Assembly (NCBI RefSeq): GCF_007671675.1
Contig: NZ_VCGW01000004.1
Location: 186,001-250,000, forward strand
Source of the DNA: Marinobacter maritimus
GTDB taxonomy: Bacteria > Pseudomonadota > Gammaproteobacteria > Pseudomonadales > Oleiphilaceae
Length of the DNA stretch: 64,000 bases
Reading direction: 5' to 3'
In this document: positions 15,391 to 22,819 of the stretch, one piece after another
Position numbering within the stretch: position 1 is the first letter of the stretch
Layout: each line of letters opens with the position of its first letter
The notes under the pieces: generated by a model
Seen by the model: the letters and a program-made list of their open reading frames with translations, nothing else
What the model was told of the DNA's origin: nothing
The model's database searches: none
Made by a program: the position numbers and the translations under genes

Positions 15391-18253
15391 TGCTAACAGC
15401 TCAGCGTTTTTACAGGGTGCTGATGATATCGACTCAGCGGCGCAGATGTGCCCGCTGCAACTCAAAACCGTCGCGTTGTATCCAGTGCGTTGGGCGATCA
15501 ATCAGGAAGAGATCGCGCTGCCTGCCAACTTCCAGCCACCTTCCGTTGCACTCGGAAACACGCATTACTGCATTCGAAAACTGACGCCCGGTTGGGTCTA
15601 TATGTTCTCCGAAGTTTTCGGAACGCTGCATGAATACCGAGTCAATGAGCAAGGCCTGATAACCGATGTACAGCCCGGTGTGAACTCAGTACTGCTCCCA
15701 GATGTTGATGCGCAAAGTGCGTTACCTGCCATACACCACCCTGCGGAAGGGAAAGTACTTCTGAAATTCGTTCAGCATCGATGGACCGTGCGTTTACAGG
15801 AACTTGTACGAACGGATACGCAAGTTCGTGAAGAGCACATGCAGTCGTTTGACTTAAGCGGCCTCCCGGAAAATCGTGAAGGTTTAAATATCAGTGAAAC
15901 CGAAGCCATAAACGGAGTGGTCGAAGATTTTCGGCCAGAACCAATGGATTTCGAGTGGAGCCTGACAGACTTCGCGCAAGGCGTCAGTGAGTCGGATTTG
16001 CAGGGGCAGTGCAAAAAGGAAACAGAATTTTCTTACTGCGTTGCCCTTGACGACGAAATCGGTATCGCCTCCGAATTGGGGCAACTGCATGCCCTGTATG
16101 TAAATCTGATTATGAATTACGCGGAGGAAAACGCATACGCCTACACCGCGTCCCAGATGGTGGGTGGGCTCATCGCCCGTGAGGTCAGCAAGAAGGACAC
16201 GCCTGAAGACAAACAGGAAGTCACCGAGGGCCTGAAAGAACGAATTCGTTCCAGGGAAAAGGACGCATTCATTGAAAGCTACCACAAAGAGCTTGAAAAG
16301 TATGACCAGGCGCGGGCATTGGTATTTGATGATTGGAGGCGGTGGATTGACTCCGCGCAGATAGCCAGAAAACTGGAGTTCAACGACTGCTACTGTGCGG
16401 AAGGGTTTGAAGCGGTCGAGCAGGAGCTGGCCGATATACTGGATGGCTATGTCGGTGCGGAAAAGGGCAAGGAAGACGCCGAAAAGTGGTTGGCTGCGGA
16501 CGAGGGCGAAGCCGGTGCGGTCGGGAACATGCTGAATACCGTGTTGTTCCTGGCGTCTGCCACTAACGGCATGGCCCAGAAACTGAAGGACCTTCCCGGC
16601 TTTGACTATGGCAGCCTGAAGATTGTAGACAGTATATTCGATATGCCGGCGTATGTGCCCGTGAGCACCGCCACCGACACCCTCATGCTGGAATTTGCCG
16701 CCCCCGCCGCGAAAATGGGGGCCTGGGCGAAAGACCCTCAAACCTGGCCGCAGTGGAAAAAGTGGACCAAGGCCGTCCAGAACCGCTATGGCATTGATGT
16801 CCACCGGAATGGAATATCGCTGAATACTGCGGCGGACCTGCTTCAGGCGGTCCACCGCAAATCGTTGGAAGCTGCATCCGGCCATAAGCTGTCCGAACTG
16901 ACAATGACCCCCTTGGCCGCCGGAATGGCGGACGCAAGGGTCAGGAATTACCTCAACAGAACGCTGATTGACGTGTTCCACTTGACCCCGGACTTCAAGG
17001 ATAACCCCTTTGGCTGGCTCCATACCCGCCTGGATCCGGTGGTTGAAAGCATCAAACAGAACCGGGGCAAGTTCATTGGGGCAGTGACCTTCTTTCATGC
17101 GGTTAATATGGCAAGCCTGTTCTCCGGCCTGGATAGGACCCAGCGGGATGTAATGCTGGGCGACACATCTACCCTCGACCGGTGGGGATACTTTGTATCC
17201 GGCCTGTTGAGCATTGGCGAAGGCGTGGTTAACCTCAGCGGGTTGCTGATCAGAGAGGAATACGCCAAAGCCTTGGGGGCTAACTTGTCAGCAGCTGGGG
17301 CCAGAGTGTCGGTGGCTATAAGTGGGGGCAGAATTGTTCGGTATTTCTATCCTGTTGCGAATGGTTTTGCGAGAACCACAATAAAGTACCTCCCCTATGT
17401 TGGTGTTTTACTGGCGATAGGTCTCGAGGGACGAAGGGGGTATCAGGCGTTGGCTACTGGCCATGATGCGATGGCGGCCCTCTCCGGGGTCCAGATCGGA
17501 CTTAGCTTAGGCATCACCTACCTGGCTTCTTTGGGGGTGGCGGGTGCGCTTACCGGAGCGGGTGTGGCTGTTGTACTCGTGGTGGGTGCGGTTCTGATTG
17601 CAATCTCCTTCGTCATCAGCATGGTACAGCTATACATCGCCCGGTCCCGGATCGAGGATTTCCTCTCACTGTCATTCTGGGGCAACGCGCCCACGTTGCG
17701 CTACTGGGATGAGCAGTCCCGGCCATCAAGCACAGAACTGCTGGAGGCAAGCCGAACTGTCAACTCTCGGGATGAAGGCGTCGAAGTCAGGCGCTATTTC
17801 GAAACCGAACTGGATGCGTTCTATTACATGCTGTTCTCGCCCATCGTTCGGATAATCGAGCATATGCCCAGGCACCCGGCTCAAACCCGGCAGGGGGAAC
17901 ATACGATCCTGTCGGAACTGACATCCTTTGCGGTGTATTTTCCGGGTTATGGTGCGGGAACCTGCAAATTCTCCGTGAAGCTGTTCGAGGTGGACACGAA
18001 TTGGTTTGAGAAAGATGAGCCAAACGATATCACCGGCCTGTTTTACGGGGGGGCGAAGTTGGACGCCTCTACTGAAGGTCTTTTGTATCGGTTCACTCAC
18101 TACAATCACAAAAAGTGTAACCAGCTTGAAATGCTGATTGAGTACGAGAAGGACGGTCGCAAAGTCACGGGTGAGAATGGGCTCCGTTTGATCCTGGATG
18201 GTAACGATGTGGAGGAACTGGGTGTCGATGAAAGACTCGCCTTTGAAGTGTGA
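15383..18253 (+). CDS. VasX-like T6SS membrane-targeting effector
   Basis: Large effector of 956 residues. The first about 150 residues match the VasX-type N-terminal region (MCPLQLKTVALYPVRWAI, HYCIRKLTPGWVYMFSE). A long helical mid-region has charged segments, and a cluster of hydrophobic helices lies at about 665-755 (SLGVAGALTGAGVAVVLVVG), consistent with a pore-forming or membrane-disrupting toxin. The ATG at 15383 has GGAGGG 8 nt upstream; an upstream in-frame start at 15341 lies deep within the adaptor. The 3' end overlaps the immunity candidate by 26 bases. The last about 35 codons are duplicated downstream at 19153. Toxin activity is inferred from homology pattern and context. Confidence 0.82.
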   Translation: MGSANSSAFLQGADDIDSAAQMCPLQLKTVALYPVRWAINQEEIALPANFQPPSVALGNTHYCIRKLTPGWVYMFSEVFGTLHEYRVNEQGLITDVQPGVNSVLLPDVDAQSALPAIHHPAEGKVLLKFVQHRWTVRLQELVRTDTQVREEHMQSFDLSGLPENREGLNISETEAINGVVEDFRPEPMDFEWSLTDFAQGVSESDLQGQCKKETEFSYCVALDDEIGIASELGQLHALYVNLIMNYAEENAYAYTASQMVGGLIAREVSKKDTPEDKQEVTEGLKERIRSREKDAFIESYHKELEKYDQARALVFDDWRRWIDSAQIARKLEFNDCYCAEGFEAVEQELADILDGYVGAEKGKEDAEKWLAADEGEAGAVGNMLNTVLFLASATNGMAQKLKDLPGFDYGSLKIVDSIFDMPAYVPVSTATDTLMLEFAAPAAKMGAWAKDPQTWPQWKKWTKAVQNRYGIDVHRNGISLNTAADLLQAVHRKSLEAASGHKLSELTMTPLAAGMADARVRNYLNRTLIDVFHLTPDFKDNPFGWLHTRLDPVVESIKQNRGKFIGAVTFFHAVNMASLFSGLDRTQRDVMLGDTSTLDRWGYFVSGLLSIGEGVVNLSGLLIREEYAKALGANLSAAGARVSVAISGGRIVRYFYPVANGFARTTIKYLPYVGVLLAIGLEGRRGYQALATGHDAMAALSGVQIGLSLGITYLASLGVAGALTGAGVAVVLVVGAVLIAISFVISMVQLYIARSRIEDFLSLSFWGNAPTLRYWDEQSRPSSTELLEASRTVNSRDEGVEVRRYFETELDAFYYMLFSPIVRIIEHMPRHPAQTRQGEHTILSELTSFAVYFPGYGAGTCKFSVKLFEVDTNWFEKDEPNDITGLFYGGAKLDASTEGLLYRFTHYNHKKCNQLEMLIEYEKDGRKVTGENGLRLILDGNDVEELGVDERLAFEV
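18146..18247 (+). repeat. Direct repeat, copy 1 (toxin 3' end)
   Basis: These 102 bases encode the C-terminal tail of the VasX-like toxin. They recur at 19153-19254 with no gaps and about 8 mismatches (roughly 92% identity). The repeat includes the GGAGG and start codon of the immunity candidate. Confidence 0.95.
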
Positions 18254-19103
18254 TTTTCCAGAGACAGATCTGGAACAACATCTGGAAAAGAAGCTGTACT
18301 GCACCCATGGTGCACGGCTTGCCAGCCCGCCAGCCAGAAAAGTGACAGGGGTATCTGAGTCCTCGGAAAAAATGGAGCATGGCGTTGCTTATATAAGCGA
18401 GAGGTTCATGGACATCCGGACGGCTTTTTTGAAGTTTCGAGGAGCACAATTGGGCATAATAAACCTGTTCATGATAGTTGTGCTACTGTTGGGGTGGGTT
18501 GTTAGTCTGTTCTATTCAAAGGCTTTTCTGGCGGTATTGGTCGCTTTCGGACCTATCTGGATGGCTATCTACCTGTTCGAGATTTTCTTCCCTCTTACGC
18601 TGCCGGTCCGGATCGACCGACAGGAGGGGGTTGTGTACGTAGGGCATAGGGGCACGTTCTACCGGATTCCTTGGGACGAATTGGAGGTGACCTTTTCCTA
18701 CAACTGGCAGTATCTGGGTTCTGGTGTTGTGTGGGAGCGGCAGTACTACGCTCACCTGTTCATGCGGGAAAAGCATTACTTTTGCGGGAAGACCCCCAAG
18801 ATGCCGCTACAGCGTAAGAAGATCTCCTCCGGGTTTAAAGAAGAGGATATGTATCGAAAATGGAATTTCATCGTTCGATATTATAACAAAGGGCTTATTG
18901 AGGAAGATGCTGATCATCTCGCTGTTATTAACTTTGACTCACTTCGTAAGGACATAGCTTCAATTTCAACTGGAAAGCGTATTGGCGAATATTTCTTTTT
19001 GATCCTTTTAATGCCGACCATGATTTGGTGGAAATTTACTCCCTTCAAGTATAAGTGGCCGAAAGAAATTGAGGAGGTTTTTGGTAAGGCTAATAATTAC
19101 TGA
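18228..19103 (+). CDS. Membrane protein, candidate immunity factor (DUF6708-like)
   Basis: A 291-residue protein with two strong transmembrane helices at about 75-95 and 99-122, a soluble domain (YRIPWDELEVTF, WNFIVRYYNKG), and a third hydrophobic stretch near 260-275. It resembles the DUF6708 proteins found beside T6SS toxins, though I hold that name with moderate confidence. The chosen ATG at 18228 is 12 nt after GGAGG; earlier in-frame starts lie before that site. Its overlap with the toxin gene and its membrane location make it the natural immunity protein against a membrane-active toxin. Confidence 0.65.
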   Translation: MKDSPLKCDFPETDLEQHLEKKLYCTHGARLASPPARKVTGVSESSEKMEHGVAYISERFMDIRTAFLKFRGAQLGIINLFMIVVLLLGWVVSLFYSKAFLAVLVAFGPIWMAIYLFEIFFPLTLPVRIDRQEGVVYVGHRGTFYRIPWDELEVTFSYNWQYLGSGVVWERQYYAHLFMREKHYFCGKTPKMPLQRKKISSGFKEEDMYRKWNFIVRYYNKGLIEEDADHLAVINFDSLRKDIASISTGKRIGEYFFLILLMPTMIWWKFTPFKYKWPKEIEEVFGKANNY

Positions 19104-19152
19104 CTGCGAATCAAGGATTTCCAGTCACTGCTTTCTACCCCATTGATATGCT

Positions 19153-19254
19153 GAGAAGGACGGTCGCAAAATCACGGGTGAGAAAGGGCTCCGTGTGGTC
19201 CTGGACGGTAACGATATGGAGGAACCGGGTGTCGATGAAAGACTCGTCTTTGAA
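19153..19254 (+). repeat. Direct repeat, copy 2 (fossil toxin tail)
   Basis: Second copy of the 102-base toxin 3' segment, 1007 bases downstream. The toxin frame stays open (EKDGRKITGEKGLRVVLDGN) and runs about 24 codons past the homology to a stop, so it is an alternative toxin tip rather than an exact duplicate. Confidence 0.95.
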
Positions 19255-19369
19255 TCCAGAGCCGGAAGTCTTTCAGGTTCCTCATATACTCAAGGTCGTG
19301 TTTTTCGGAACCTGTCAGCCTCTTCCGGATATTTCCATGTTTGAAAGCTATCGCCCGCCTGGGAAATAG
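19153..19369 (+). pseudogene. Orphan toxin-tail/immunity-start remnant
   Basis: Holds the duplicated tail of the toxin and, overlapping it, a second MKDS start (ATG 19235, at the same place as the immunity start in copy 1). That start opens a 44-codon frame ending at 19369 which differs from the complete immunity gene. The upstream toxin body is absent. This is best read as the leftover of a displaced effector/immunity allele, as seen at the 3' ends of polymorphic toxin loci. No expression signal was seen apart from the copied GGAGG. Confidence 0.7.
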
Positions 19370-19380
19370 GCGTAGGTCTC

Positions 19381-19962
19381 TTAATGCGCACGACCCTTGC
19401 CAAGAAAACGATCAACAACGAGGATCGTACCAACAGCAAGAGCTGACTTTATAACGCCCCCAAGTAAGAACGGCAAAACCCCTTTCATAAAGGCACTTTC
19501 TGGCCCGATGGTAAATGCCAGCCATAACCCACCGAAACCAAGGCAAACGGCGTGACCCAGCAGCATAGCCAGGAAGGCCAGAGCAATATGGTTTGCGTTC
19601 CAGCCACGCTCAAAGAGTAAACCAACGATGGCAACGGCCAATGGAAAGGCAAAGAGGTAACCCGCTGTCGGCCCGGAGAAGTAATCCAGCCCGCTGGAAC
19701 CACCGGCAAGAACAGGAATCCCCAGAGCGCCGAGAGCCAGCCATAGAACGGTTGAAACAGTACCAAGCTTCCAGCCAAGGAGCCCGGCAATGGTGAGTAG
19801 CACATAGGTTTGAGCGGTAATAGGCACCGGCACCATTGGGATCTCGATATGCGATGCTACGGACAGGCACGCGATTGCTACCGCAACAGCAAAGAATTTC
19901 CAGCTTGCTGGCCGGCCATTCGGGTCGACAGGGCTGAAACTATGGTTTGGCTTGGAAGTCAT
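19381..19962 (-). CDS. bioY: Biotin ECF-transporter substrate-binding subunit BioY
   Basis: Hydrophobic protein of 193 residues with six predicted helices and BioY signatures (IEIPMVPVPITAQTYVLLTIAGLLGWKLG, GLDYFSGPTAGYLFAFPLA). BioY binds biotin in the membrane, alone or with EcfAT; no ATPase genes are adjacent. Biotin supply is relevant to the biotin-dependent LiuD encoded at 53559. No BirA- or BioR-type operator was recognised upstream. Confidence 0.95.
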   Translation of the reverse strand: MTSKPNHSFSPVDPNGRPASWKFFAVAVAIACLSVASHIEIPMVPVPITAQTYVLLTIAGLLGWKLGTVSTVLWLALGALGIPVLAGGSSGLDYFSGPTAGYLFAFPLAVAIVGLLFERGWNANHIALAFLAMLLGHAVCLGFGGLWLAFTIGPESAFMKGVLPFLLGGVIKSALAVGTILVVDRFLGKGRAH

Positions 19963-20008
19963 TCTTTTCCCTCATTTTGAATTTGGTTTTTTCAATTAGT
20001 CAGGCTCT

Positions 20009-21103
20009 TCACCGTCGCACCATAGCCTCAGGCTGATTCAGCATCGCAATCAGTGGGTTCTTTCTATACACGTAGCTCTTCAAGAGGTAACCCAGCAGCA
20101 GCCCAAGGGCGAAACCGCCCAAGTGTGCGGCCCAGGCCACGCCGCCCTGTCCGGAAAACATGCCAGCCAGATTGATCAAACTCCATATCAGAAAGTACCA
20201 GTGGGGGGCGAGTTTCTTCTGGTAGACGATAAACATGAAGGTGAGGCTGGCGTGGCGGAACCACACCAGATAGAGGCCGAAAAGGGCTGCAATAGCGCCG
20301 CTGGCGCCAACCAGTAGCAACGGGCCCTGGCTGGTATCGAACAGCAGCAGCTCGGCCAATGCCGCCATCATACCCGCGAACAGGTACAGCGCCAGGAATG
20401 CGGCATGGCCTAGGGCATCTTCAAGGTTGTCGCCGATAATCCACAGGAAATACATGTTGCCAGCCAGGTGCGCCAGCCCGCCGTGTACAAACTGGTATGT
20501 CAGTAGTTGCAGCACAAAGTGTGCGGGGCTTAGGGTATCCGAGTTAAGCGCCAGGTTCTTGAAGATCCATTCATTGATCTCCGGTGAAAGCAGGCCTGCG
20601 CCAAAAACCAGGCTGCACAGAACAACCAGGGTGCGGGTGATCCAGGGTGTGCGCTGGGGCGATACGTTGTATTCGGCTGGCATGGCCGTAAGAAATTGGA
20701 ACAGCCAGGAGTCCCAGGACACTTTCTGGTTCAGGTCAGTTAATGCCTGTTGTAGTTTCGGTGAATGCATCACCTGATCTATTTCATGCTTATCAAGCCA
20801 GACACCATCGCAGTCTGGGCAACAATCGATTTCGGTGGTGTAGTGCATTAGTAGCTGATAATTGGTCATGGTTACGTGGCAACGTATACACAGGCGTTCG
20901 CTGGTATGAAGCGCGGGGCCCAGGTGATGCTCGTGTTCGTATTGGTCTATACACTCATACTCTTGGGCAATGGCATGGTTCAGCGATCCATCTTCAAACC
21001 ATACACCATGGCAGTTATGGCAGCGGAGTATGGCCGGGTTGCTGGTAGGTTTCAGACCTTCAGTGGTGCAGGAGGGGCAGTATTTAGTGTGTATTCCGGG
21101 CAT
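20009..21103 (-). CDS. Rhomboid-family intramembrane protease with N-terminal zinc ribbons
   Basis: A 364-residue protein. Two TFIIB-type zinc ribbons lie within the first about 125 residues (YCPSC...CHNCHGVWFE and CIRC...CCPDCDGVWLDKHEID). They are followed by a rhomboid domain of six or more helices with the catalytic Ser in LVGASGAIAALFG and the catalytic His in AAHLGGFALG. The ATG at 21103 follows AAGGA; the upstream TTG at 21124 is weaker. The zinc ribbons should be cytosolic and may regulate or recruit substrates. Confidence 0.9.
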   Translation of the reverse strand: MPGIHTKYCPSCTTEGLKPTSNPAILRCHNCHGVWFEDGSLNHAIAQEYECIDQYEHEHHLGPALHTSERLCIRCHVTMTNYQLLMHYTTEIDCCPDCDGVWLDKHEIDQVMHSPKLQQALTDLNQKVSWDSWLFQFLTAMPAEYNVSPQRTPWITRTLVVLCSLVFGAGLLSPEINEWIFKNLALNSDTLSPAHFVLQLLTYQFVHGGLAHLAGNMYFLWIIGDNLEDALGHAAFLALYLFAGMMAALAELLLFDTSQGPLLLVGASGAIAALFGLYLVWFRHASLTFMFIVYQKKLAPHWYFLIWSLINLAGMFSGQGGVAWAAHLGGFALGLLLGYLLKSYVYRKNPLIAMLNQPEAMVRR

Positions 21104-21155
21104 GAAGTCCTTTTCCTGATTCAATAGTGTCTATTATTGAGTCTGTCGGGATGAG

Positions 21156-21302
21156 TTATTGTTCGGTTTCAGTCATATAACTGGGGGCAAGCGCCATGCT
21201 TTCGGCGAGCAGTTCGCAGTCTTCATCATCTTTGATTGTAATGGTCAGCCCGGGCATGGCCCAGTTCTTTTGATATGGCAGTTGCAGAACTTTCCGCACC
21301 AT
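21156..21302 (-). CDS. Possible small protein (48 residues)
   Basis: Short open frame upstream of the rhomboid gene on the same strand, reading MVRKVLQLPYQKNW...IKDDEDCELLAESM. The composition is protein-like and acidic at the C-terminus, but there is no recognised family and no clear ribosome-binding site. It fits between the ohr terminator and the rhomboid start and could be a leader gene of that transcript. Confidence 0.35.
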   Translation of the reverse strand: MVRKVLQLPYQKNWAMPGLTITIKDDEDCELLAESMALAPSYMTETEQ

Positions 21303-21328
21303 ATGGGTGGGATTCTTTGACCTCACAT

Positions 21329-21358
21329 AAAAAAAGCAGCAGGGCGCGCCCGCTGCTT
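21329..21358 (-). terminator. Rho-independent terminator of ohr
   Basis: On the minus strand, AAGCAGC pairs with GCTGCTT around an inner GGGC/GCCC stem and runs into seven T residues. It begins about 33 nt after the ohr stop codon. Confidence 0.88.
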
Positions 21359-21390
21359 CTTGTCTACGTTACTTGCAACACACTACATCG

Positions 21391-21816
21391 TCATACGCGA
21401 GTCAATGTGACGTCAATGTTGCCACGGGTCGCGTTGGAGTAAGGGCACACCTTGTGGGCTTCTTTGATCAACGTGTCGGCTTGGGTGTCGTCCATACCGG
21501 GCAAGGAGATTTTCAGCTCCACTTCTATACCGAAACCGCCGGGGATCTGGCCAATACCAACTTCACCTTCAATCGATGCATCTTCCGGCATGGGCAGCTT
21601 GTCGCGGCCCGCCACAAACTTCATTGCGCCGATAAAGCACGCAGAATAACCGGCTGCGAAAAGTTGCTCGGGGTTGGTGCCTTTGTCGCCAGCTCCGCCC
21701 ATTGCCTGGGGTGTGGTTAGCTCAACGTCCAGCACGCCGTCAGAGGAAATGGCGCGGCCATCGCGACCGCCGGTTGCTTCGGCTGAGGCACGGTACAGAA
21801 TTTCTTTAACAGCCAT
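21391..21816 (-). CDS. ohr: Organic hydroperoxide resistance protein Ohr
   Basis: Thiol peroxidase of 141 residues that reduces fatty-acid and other organic hydroperoxides. The two catalytic cysteines are Cys60 (AAGYSACFIGA) and Cys124 (HKVCPYSNATRGN), at the family's usual positions. It lies downstream of its MarR-type regulator on the same strand, with two palindrome-like sites in the gap, and ends in a strong terminator. Confidence 0.97.
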   Translation of the reverse strand: MAVKEILYRASAEATGGRDGRAISSDGVLDVELTTPQAMGGAGDKGTNPEQLFAAGYSACFIGAMKFVAGRDKLPMPEDASIEGEVGIGQIPGGFGIEVELKISLPGMDDTQADTLIKEAHKVCPYSNATRGNIDVTLTRV

Positions 21817-21873
21817 AGTCTTAACTCCTCATGGTTCCGTTTATTCGATGGCAGCTTATGCTGCCATCAGTCA

Positions 21874-21892
21874 GCGCACCAAAAATGTGTGC
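21874..21892. promoter_or_regulatory. Candidate OhrR operator (weaker)
   Basis: GCGCAC - 7 nt - GTGTGC, an imperfect inverted repeat in the ohr leader. It resembles the stronger palindrome at 21908 in arm sequence. Confidence 0.4.
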
Positions 21893-21907
21893 TGCATGGT
21901 TAATAAC

Positions 21908-21933
21908 TTAACGCACAATAATTTAGTGCGCAA
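21908..21933. promoter_or_regulatory. Candidate OhrR operator upstream of ohr
   Basis: TTAACGCAC - 9 nt AT-rich - GTGCGCAA, an interrupted palindrome (arms TT..CGCAC / GTGCG..AA) between ohrR and ohr. A MarR-family dimer site at this place is expected from the ohr/ohrR systems of other proteobacteria. Confidence 0.6.
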
Positions 21934-21974
21934 GATAAAGGTGAGGCGCTTTATCGGTGGGTTATCTGGTTTGG

Positions 21975-22424
21975 TTAAATCAGTGCTTTCAGATTTTCGC
22001 GCAGTTTTAACAGCTGGCGTTTCAGCTCGGCCAGGTCAGGCTTGGACTGGCCGCTGGCATTGATGATGCAACCGGGAACGGTTTGGGCCTGACCTTGAAG
22101 TCTTCGCCCCTTGTCCGTGAGGTGTAGCTCAACCACACGCTCATCCTCTGCCCGGCGTATTCGTGTCAGCAGTCCATCGGCCTCAAGCCGTTTAAGCAGG
22201 GGAGAGAGTGAGCCTGGGTCAGTCAGCAGGCGCTTGCTTATGTGGCTGACGGTGATTCCATCTTCCTCCCAGAGAACCAGCATGGCCAGGTACTGGGGAT
22301 AAGTCAGGTTCAGTGCCTTTAGCAATGGTTTGTAGGTTTTGGTCATCATCAGTGATGTGGAGTGAAGGGCGAAACAGAGTTGGTTGTCGAGCAGAAGCTC
22401 GGAAAAGGATGTGTCTTTAGTCAT
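21975..22424 (-). CDS. ohrR: MarR-family peroxide-sensing repressor OhrR
   Basis: Winged-helix MarR regulator of 149 residues. Cys17 in DNQLCFALHS is the reactive cysteine that is oxidised by organic hydroperoxides, releasing the repressor. The wing is near ERVVELHLTDKG. It is followed by ohr on the same strand. A perfect 10-bp palindrome (22452-22461) lies before its start, suggesting autorepression. Confidence 0.93.
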   Translation of the reverse strand: MTKDTSFSELLLDNQLCFALHSTSLMMTKTYKPLLKALNLTYPQYLAMLVLWEEDGITVSHISKRLLTDPGSLSPLLKRLEADGLLTRIRRAEDERVVELHLTDKGRRLQGQAQTVPGCIINASGQSKPDLAELKRQLLKLRENLKALI

Positions 22425-22451
22425 GGCAGTAAAAACCGTCGCGCTAAGAAT

Positions 22452-22461
22452 TTGTGCACAA
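22452..22461. promoter_or_regulatory. Candidate OhrR operator upstream of ohrR
   Basis: TTGTGCACAA is a perfect 10-bp palindrome 28 nt upstream of the ohrR start. The GTGC/GCAC core matches the palindromes before ohr. Confidence 0.5.
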
Positions 22462-22600
22462 GTTTACGGCGATAGCCGGATGTATTTCTAGCCAATAAAC
22501 TAGGCAGGGCTGAATTTGCCCCTTACAGTACGCAGATTACCCAAGGAATGTGGTATTTATTCAGCGGTTCCTGAATGGATTGCAACAGAGATAAAAATTT

Positions 22601-22786
22601 ATGAAGGGACTCGTAGCTTTCCTTTTATTACCAGTAAGCTCCTTTATCAAAGTCAGTACTTACCGCTGGGTTAATGACAAAGGTCAGGCTCACTTCGGTG
22701 ATTAGCCGCCTGCAAACCCAGAACGAATGCGATACGTGAGTTTGGGCAGGTTTTCTGTCCCCCTCAACGCACGCGGCATTCTATAA
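22601..22786 (+). pseudogene. Decayed DUF4124-domain protein gene
   Basis: ATG 22601 opens a signal-like start (MKGLVAFLLLPVSSF) followed by the DUF4124 hallmark TYRWVNDKGQAHFGD, then a TAG at 22703. Past that stop the same frame continues PPANPERMRYVS, which is what normally follows HFGD-R in this family. The TAG therefore most likely replaced one codon. The frame ends at 22786. It occupies most of the 395-base gap between ohrR and the AI-2E gene. Confidence 0.7.
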
Positions 22787-22819
22787 TCTGAAAACTCTTC
22801 GCCAGGCAACGGATGTCCT

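Noticed and set aside
15884-17098. A 404-codon frame antisense to the VasX-like toxin
   Set aside because: The toxin frame runs uninterrupted with overlaps to both neighbours; the antisense frame shows no motif.
19963-20008. Biotin-repressor (BirA or BioR) operator before bioY
   Set aside because: The short AT-rich leader shows neither the BirA-type split palindrome nor a BioR-type site.
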